A stretch of DNA of 64,000 nt from Numida meleagris (Eukaryota; Chordata; Aves; Galliformes; Numididae). Position 1 is the first letter of the stretch. Each line of letters starts with the position of its first letter. Location: contig NC_034412.1 in the NCBI RefSeq assembly GCF_002078875.1, positions 12,772,995 to 12,836,994 of the forward strand, written 5' to 3'. This document shows positions 26,701 to 64,000 of this stretch, piece after piece. The position numbers were made by a program, and so were the translations under genes. The notes under the pieces are model-generated. The model was given only the letters and a program-made list of their open reading frames with translations, was not told where the DNA came from and made no database searches.

Positions 26701-27270
26701 TCTCAGAACGACTTTATTTACCTATAAAACCACGTCGGTAACACCGGCGGGAACCAATGAACAGAAATCGAGCGCTTGTGACTAGCGGGTACTGAGGGCG
26801 GTTTCTTTCAGAGGGGTCTGCCCCCCGACTTTCGGGCACTGCTGCTAACGGCGTTCCCGAGCGCGGCACGGAGCGGCCCCGCAGCTCGGCGAGGCCGGGA
26901 ACAAAAGGTACAGGCGGCGGGGTGCCCTGACAGCGGGGCGGCACAGCGGGACGAGCGCGGGTACCCGTGGCTCCCGGCACTACCGCGGCCGGAGGGAGCG
27001 GGCGCCCCGACTTTCAGGGGCCCCGAAGTGCCCCCCGCCCGCCCCGCGCCGCCAGACTGCAGGCGGAGCCGCCCGCCCCACGGCCACCCGCTCCCGGCCG
27101 GCCGGCTCCGGCCCTCGCCCCCCAGGGCCCCCTCCGCGGCGGGAAGGAGCGGCGGCGGGCCCCGGGCAGGCAGCGAAGCCCCGCTCCCGGCTCACCTGAT
27201 GCTCCTTCAGCACCTGGCTGAGGCAGGGGTACCGCTCCGAGATCCACCGGTAGAACTTGGGGACCCCCAT
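260..27270 (-). CDS. XRN1: XRN1, 5'-3' exoribonuclease 1 (exons 1-31, C-terminus off window)
   Basis: XRN1 degrades decapped, 5'-monophosphorylated RNA in the cytoplasm and P-bodies, the final step of 5'-3' mRNA decay and of NMD. Thirty-one exons join in one open frame of 1,229 codons, and every junction is GT-AG with matching phase. The protein begins [15 protein letters not shown]. All seven metal-binding acidic residues of the nuclease core are visible (D35, D86, E176, E178, D206, D208, D292), as is the basic 5'-phosphate pocket (K93, Q97, R100, R101). Next come the linker, the PAZ/Tudor-like and winged-helix regions, and an SH3-like region around residues 1080-1160. The low-complexity tail (roughly the last 450 residues of a ~1,700-residue protein), which binds the decapping machinery in other animals, lies left of position 1. 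The start has a strong Kozak context (GCC before the ATG, G after). Introns range from about 85 bp to 2.4 kb; those not listed separately show nothing beyond AT-rich sequence. Confidence 0.97.
807..823. repeat. Poly(A) run in XRN1 intron 30
   Basis: About 17 consecutive A on the plus strand followed by GGTGTATATATA. No target-site duplication or retroelement body is recognised beside it, so it is best called a homopolymer tract. Confidence 0.7.
1616..1685 (-). CDS. XRN1: XRN1 exon 30 (residues 1131-1154)
   Basis: REDVLFEV-type segment, here [20 protein letters not shown] then LTIR. The 70-nt length, phase and protein match support the exon despite a weak GTTTGT donor. Confidence 0.92.
2661..2793 (-). 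CDS. XRN1: XRN1 exon 29 (residues 1087-1131)
   Basis: [20 protein letters not shown], then [19 protein letters not shown]; first part of the SH3-like domain. Confidence 0.95.
3468..3524 (-). CDS. XRN1: XRN1 exon 28 (residues 1068-1086)
   Basis: Only 57 nt: [19 protein letters not shown], a basic strand leading into the SH3-like domain. Confidence 0.94.
4208..4343 (-). CDS. XRN1: XRN1 exon 27 (residues 1022-1067)
   Basis: [20 protein letters not shown] followed by [20 protein letters not shown]; ends ...EKCK in phase 0. Confidence 0.95.
4941..5030 (-). CDS. XRN1: XRN1 exon 26 (residues 992-1022)
   Basis: [20 protein letters not shown], then [16 protein letters not shown] donor, split Gly codon. 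Confidence 0.94.
5384..5530 (-). CDS. XRN1: XRN1 exon 25 (residues 943-992)
   Basis: [19 protein letters not shown], then [20 protein letters not shown]. Separated from exon 24 by the CR1-bearing intron. Confidence 0.95.
5531..7224. other. XRN1 intron 24, unique part
   Basis: AT-rich sequence of about 1.7 kb to the left of the CR1 insertion. I recognise no repeat family, exon or RNA gene in it. Confidence 0.6.
7225..7578 (+). mobile_element. CR1 LINE 3' end (avian), antisense in XRN1 intron 24
   Basis: About 350 bp of the 3' end of an avian Chicken Repeat 1 LINE. In order it shows GGGAGACCTTACATCAGCC, GTGACAGGACAAGGGG, the CCAGAGAAGCTGT and GGTGTTTAAGGCCAGACTGG segments, a CCTGCCCATGACAGG block, and the terminal TTAGGTCCCTTCC...CATTTTATGATTCTA. 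This is the typical 5'-truncated CR1 structure: only the end of the reverse-transcriptase frame and the 3' UTR remain. It lies opposite to XRN1 transcription. It is moderately diverged from the consensus I remember, so it is old and immobile. A 3' end of short ATTCTA-type repeats instead of a poly(A) tail is characteristic of CR1. Confidence 0.93.
7774..7889 (-). CDS. XRN1: XRN1 exon 24 (residues 905-943)
   Basis: [20 protein letters not shown], then IFIGRGSKK; winged-helix-like part of the C-terminal fold. Confidence 0.95.
8031..8129 (-). CDS. XRN1: XRN1 exon 23 (residues 872-904)
   Basis: [20 protein letters not shown], then [13 protein letters not shown]; phase 0 on both sides. Confidence 0.94.
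8579..8692 (-). CDS. XRN1: XRN1 exon 22 (residues 834-871)
   Basis: [20 protein letters not shown], then [14 protein letters not shown]. Donor GTTAGT, weaker than its neighbours. Confidence 0.94.
9152..9314 (-). CDS. XRN1: XRN1 exon 21 (residues 779-833)
   Basis: [20 protein letters not shown], then [19 protein letters not shown]; strongly conserved with human XRN1. Confidence 0.95.
10033..10164 (-). CDS. XRN1: XRN1 exon 20 (residues 735-779)
   Basis: [14 protein letters not shown] to [12 protein letters not shown]. The last codon is completed in exon 21. Confidence 0.94.
10661..10764 (-). CDS. XRN1: XRN1 exon 19 (residues 701-735)
   Basis: [20 protein letters not shown] followed by [13 protein letters not shown]; beta-rich fragment of the PAZ/Tudor-like region. 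Confidence 0.94.
10765..12323. other. XRN1 intron 18
   Basis: A 1.56-kb intron, T-rich on the plus strand around 11050-11450, which leaves a long hydrophobic open frame there that I do not regard as a gene. The T13-G14 tract sits near its right (5') end. Nothing else is recognised. Confidence 0.6.
12248..12274. repeat. T13-G14 homopolymer pair in XRN1 intron 18
   Basis: Plus strand reads 13 T followed directly by 14 G. In the XRN1 pre-mRNA this is C14 then A13, starting about 50 nt after the exon 18 donor. Such runs are length-unstable and prone to sequencing error. Confidence 0.9.
12324..12422 (-). CDS. XRN1: XRN1 exon 18 (residues 668-700)
   Basis: [19 protein letters not shown] then [14 protein letters not shown]. 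The donor GTAAGT is followed about 50 nt into the intron by a C14-A13 tract in the RNA. Confidence 0.94.
12520..12640 (-). CDS. XRN1: XRN1 exon 17 (residues 627-667)
   Basis: [34 protein letters not shown], start of the domains outside the nuclease core. Confidence 0.95.
13495..13664 (-). CDS. XRN1: XRN1 exon 16 (residues 571-627)
   Basis: [20 protein letters not shown] to [18 protein letters not shown]. An open frame lies antisense to this exon but is not a gene. Confidence 0.94.
14695..14814 (-). CDS. XRN1: XRN1 exon 15 (residues 531-570)
   Basis: Ends the second conserved nuclease region: [34 protein letters not shown]. Confidence 0.95.
15147..15303 (-). CDS. XRN1: XRN1 exon 14 (residues 478-530)
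   Basis: [14 protein letters not shown], then [18 protein letters not shown], signature of the second conserved XRN region. The donor is GTATCA. Confidence 0.95.
15458..15547 (-). CDS. XRN1: XRN1 exon 13 (residues 448-478)
   Basis: [20 protein letters not shown] and the start of the aromatic HGVQSW block that packs against the active site in XRN1 structures. Confidence 0.95.
15919..16024 (-). CDS. XRN1: XRN1 exon 12 (residues 413-448)
   Basis: Acidic stretch EDEPEDDD, then the conserved [18 protein letters not shown]. Confidence 0.94.
16827..16893 (-). CDS. XRN1: XRN1 exon 11 (residues 391-413)
   Basis: Small linker exon [18 protein letters not shown]; weakly conserved but in phase on both sides. 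Confidence 0.9.
17736..17870 (-). CDS. XRN1: XRN1 exon 10 (residues 346-390)
   Basis: [19 protein letters not shown] to a lysine-rich end (KQKKRK). In XRN1 structures this is a helical linker after the nuclease core. Confidence 0.94.
18854..18921 (-). CDS. XRN1: XRN1 exon 9 (residues 323-345)
   Basis: Short exon [20 protein letters not shown] closing the N-terminal nuclease region. Phase-0 donor GTAAGT. Confidence 0.95.
19073..19509 (-). mobile_element. Galluhop-type mariner, internally deleted (copy 1)
   Basis: A 437-bp non-autonomous mariner-like DNA transposon in XRN1 intron 8. The ends are imperfect inverted repeats: left GTAGGTTACTCTGTGAGTAA, right GGCATTACTTTCAGAGCAGC followed by CCTCA, each flanked by a TA target-site dinucleotide (19071-19072 and 19510-19511). 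Its interior matches copy 2 at 29.2 kb in reverse orientation, for example CATTTTTGCCAGCAATGAAC and the GTAATGGAATATTGGTAGGA block. It lacks about 120 bp that copy 2 keeps (the transposase N-terminal region), so it is the more deleted copy. The family name rests on memory of the chicken Galluhop consensus. The strand given is relative to the transposase sense. Confidence 0.88.
19817..19985 (-). CDS. XRN1: XRN1 exon 8 (residues 267-323)
   Basis: Carries the last catalytic aspartate, D292, in [16 protein letters not shown]. Confidence 0.96.
20082..20169 (-). CDS. XRN1: XRN1 exon 7 (residues 237-266)
   Basis: [20 protein letters not shown]; ends ...SPVK in phase 0 at a GTAAGT donor. Confidence 0.95.
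20170..22170. other. XRN1 intron 6
   Basis: A 2.0-kb intron. Apart from the AC microsatellite I see only AT-rich sequence without a recognisable element. Confidence 0.6.
20689..20722. repeat. (AC)n microsatellite in XRN1 intron 6
   Basis: About 16-17 uninterrupted AC units after TACTACT and before AATCTACTTC. It is perfect, so it is likely to vary in length between individuals. Confidence 0.93.
22171..22253 (-). CDS. XRN1: XRN1 exon 6 (residues 210-237)
   Basis: [21 protein letters not shown]: conserved core after the DAD motif. The codon for Arg237 is split across the next intron. Confidence 0.95.
22477..22587 (-). CDS. XRN1: XRN1 exon 5 (residues 173-209)
   Basis: Holds four active-site acids: E176 and E178 in TPGEGEHKI, and D206 and D208 in YGLDADL. 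Confidence 0.96.
22674..22783 (-). CDS. XRN1: XRN1 exon 4 (residues 136-172)
   Basis: Reads [15 protein letters not shown] to SGHE and ends in phase 0 just before the TPGEGEH motif. Confidence 0.95.
23125..23222 (-). CDS. XRN1: XRN1 exon 3 (residues 103-136)
   Basis: Charged helical segment [17 protein letters not shown] followed by the conserved [14 protein letters not shown] donor; the exon ends one base into Gly136. Confidence 0.95.
24561..24793 (-). CDS. XRN1: XRN1 exon 2 (residues 26-103)
   Basis: Carries D35 (LYLDMNG) and D86 (MAVDGV) of the metal site, and the [13 protein letters not shown] segment whose K93, Q97, R100 and R101 hold the RNA 5' phosphate. Ends two bases into codon 103. 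Confidence 0.96.
24794..26389. other. XRN1 intron 1, part outside the CpG island
   Basis: The larger part of the 2.4-kb first intron. It holds a short AT dinucleotide run (about 24936-24952), then sequence of increasing GC content. First introns often carry enhancers, but I see no specific site I can name. No exon was found. Confidence 0.55.
27196..27270 (-). CDS. XRN1: XRN1 exon 1 (residues 1-25)
   Basis: Coding part of exon 1, from ATG to ...LKEHQ, ending in phase 0 at a GTGAGC donor inside the CpG island. No in-frame ATG occurs just upstream, so this ATG is the clear start. Confidence 0.96.
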
Positions 27271-27394
27271 GGCCGCCTCACCCCTCCGCCCCGCCGGACC
27301 CAAACAAGCCCGGGCCGCGCTCCGCCCTCCTTCCGGCGCGCCGTGCTGACAGCCGGGCCGCCCGCGCCATAGAGCGCCCCGCGCCGACCAGCGA

Positions 27395-27430
27395 GAGCGG
27401 CGGGCAGAGCGGCGGGCAGAGCGGCACGCA
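27395..27430. repeat. 12-bp tandem repeat upstream of XRN1
   Basis: Three copies of a 12-bp unit, GAGCGGCGGGCA twice exactly and GAGCGGCACGCA once, 125-160 bp upstream of the XRN1 start codon within the CpG island. It may lie in the 5' UTR or core promoter. Confidence 0.9.
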
Positions 27431-27751
27431 CTGCAGCGCCCCCCACGGGGGCCCGGCGCAAACCGCCCGCAGCTCCCTCTATAGGTAACGCTCGCAAGGG
27501 AGAGCGGGCGCTGCGTTCTGCCCCTGCGAGCCCGCCTGAAAGCAAGGCACTTACTATAGCCACGGTCTTCAAGATTATTCAGAATTCTCGTCCAGAACTC
27601 GCAGGAGCCTCAATATGTGTTGTTCTAACAGGCACTACCATCCTGCCTGCAGCACTGGTGTCACAGCCATACGGCTGCGGTCCTCAACTCACCACCCTGC
27701 GCCAGATAAGGGCTAAGGAAATGATAGCAGAACACAATAACATCTTCCTAA

Positions 27752-27757
27752 TTTATT
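27752..27757 (-). terminator. ATR: Candidate ATR polyadenylation signal
   Basis: Canonical AATAAA on the minus strand, 580 nt after the ATR stop, followed by a GU-rich TGTTATTGTGTTCTG stretch as expected for a cleavage signal. Weaker ATTAAA hexamers lie nearer the stop (28122-28127, 28115-28120, 27963-27968) and could define shorter 3' UTRs; human ATR, as I recall, has a short one. Confidence 0.55.
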
Positions 27758-28336
27758 CATGAGATGTCTTAAGATCTCAAGTGCTGCTTTAAAAAAAAAA
27801 CGGAAAGAAAAATGACATCGAGCCCTTCTTTTTAGATATTAGGCAATATGGAATAAAGTTAAAATAAGCCAATACTCAACTTCTAATTCTGAAAAATAAT
27901 AGCTTTCTGAACTACACAGAGAAGAAGCTGAAAGCACCACTTCACATTGTATCAGAATGAAATTTAATGTCATTTTCCTAATCTACAGCCAAGCTGAGTG
28001 AGAAAATCTTTACAAAAATATACAGTATTTTTTAAGTTACCACGCATCCTTTCAACACTGAGAACATATTCAGAGTAGGTATGTACCTAAGAAACTTGCA
28101 GACGTGATAGTCTATTTAATTTTTAATATGTACTGCTCTGTAAATGTATAGAATGCATAAGCATATTCATATTTGCAAGTGTATATTCCACATAGATTTC
28201 AGACTGACCAGAAGACTGTATCAGTGCTTACAGTCAGAAAACACACGTAACCAGTAAACACTGATTAATACCTTCTGAAGAATAGCACAGTCTGCTTCAC
28301 CAATTGTGAATGGTATCTCTCTGAAGCGAACAAGTT
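27758..28336 (-). other. ATR: ATR 3' UTR and intergenic gap to XRN1
   Basis: AT-rich sequence after the ATR stop up to the candidate AATAAA. It has no repeats or open frames of note and contains several ATTAAA hexamers. The border between ATR 3' UTR and XRN1 5' flank is not visible. Confidence 0.6.
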
Positions 28337-63589
<35,253 letters not shown>

Positions 63590-64000
63590 CTAAAATAAGA
63601 AGCACACTATTTTATCTATTTAAAAATACAAAATAATTAATGTCCATCACAACAACACAGCATTAAACACCAGAACGGATCATTTCCTTCTAGAAGTTTT
63701 CAAAAAGAAACGCCACTGGTTTTCTTGTTTTAGCGACCAGCATATTTCAGCCTCTTTTCTTCCCTACTTTTCCTAAGTAAAAACCTGTATGAAATGCTGA
63801 AAGCCATTTAATTTTGTTATGCAATTACATTTGATATACATTAAACACACTTCTGATCTATTAAGGCCACGCATTGCTACAAAGCAAAACAGGTTTAGTG
63901 CAGAAACATAAAATTAAGAGCCTGTTTTTCTTTTGGAATTAACAAACTTATTCAACAGACCAGCAACAGGTACGCAGGGTAAGAGGTGTCAGCAGCACTT
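63590..64000 (-). other. ATR: ATR intron 1, partial
   Basis: Sequence upstream of exon 2. No MGEHGLEL-like first exon or CpG island appears before the right edge, so ATR exon 1 and its promoter lie outside the window. Confidence 0.75.

Larger units (their letters stand above)
26390..27560. promoter_or_regulatory. XRN1: CpG island and XRN1 promoter
   Basis: About 1.2 kb that is strongly GC-rich with very dense CpG, in an otherwise AT-rich window. It covers XRN1 exon 1, the first part of intron 1 and the 5' flank. No TATA box is evident near the start codon, as expected for a housekeeping CpG-island promoter with dispersed starts. Transcription must start to the right of 27270; the exact start cannot be read from sequence. 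Edges are estimated by eye. Confidence 0.85.

Noticed and set aside
26230..27372. Several long plus-strand open frames rich in Pro, Ala and Arg
   Set aside because: High GC removes stop codons in CpG islands. The frames overlap XRN1 exon 1 and its promoter and show no protein family.
27207..27572. Upstream frame overlapping the XRN1 start
   Set aside because: It begins at TTG, not ATG, and overlaps XRN1 out of frame in a CpG island; no evidence that it is translated.

Overview
The window is vertebrate nuclear DNA, almost certainly from a bird and probably a galliform close to chicken. The genes are split into many short GT-AG exons. The introns carry avian CR1 LINE 3' fragments and two internally deleted Galluhop-type mariner elements, and one CpG island is present. 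There are no bacterial, viral or CRISPR features. The species call is an inference from the repeat families and from the ATR and XRN1 protein sequences.

Two genes fill the window, both on the minus strand, head to tail. ATR enters from the right edge and runs from about 63.6 kb down to its stop codon at 28337. I can place 46 consecutive coding exons, which match exons 2-47 of the 47-exon human gene. They hold 7,921 coding nt with an uninterrupted frame from the ATRIP-binding/HEAT region to the FATC tail; only exon 1 lies beyond the right edge. XRN1 follows. Its start codon is at 27270 inside a CpG island (about 26.4-27.55 kb), and 31 exons (1,229 codons) run down to 260. The remaining C-terminal tail lies left of the window. 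ATR is the apical kinase of the replication-stress checkpoint and XRN1 is the major cytoplasmic 5'-3' mRNA exonuclease. They are neighbours in human too, so the pairing is conserved synteny and not a functional operon.

The two coding regions are only 1,066 bp apart. This gap holds ATR's 3' UTR, a canonical AATAAA (27752-27757) with a GU-rich stretch downstream, and XRN1's promoter. The introns contain three CR1 pieces (7.2, 32.6 and 58.9-59.3 kb), two Galluhop copies in opposite orientation (19.1 and 29.2 kb), an AC microsatellite (20.7 kb), a T13-G14 tract (12.25 kb) and two complementary ATTT/AAAT microsatellites that bracket ATR exon 45.

I found no undescribed multi-gene system. The observations most worth checking are: (1) this ATR has alanine where human ATR has the autophosphorylation site T1989; (2) it lacks the S428-P429 site but keeps the adjacent RRRLS (S435) site; (3) complementary simple repeats flank kinase exon 45, and one of them also serves as the polypyrimidine tract of exon 46; (4) ATR's 3' end lies very close to XRN1's promoter. 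All exon boundaries were called by hand from splice consensus, reading-frame phase and recalled human protein sequences. ATR residue numbers assume that the unseen exon 1 contributes 59 coding nt, as I recall for human.
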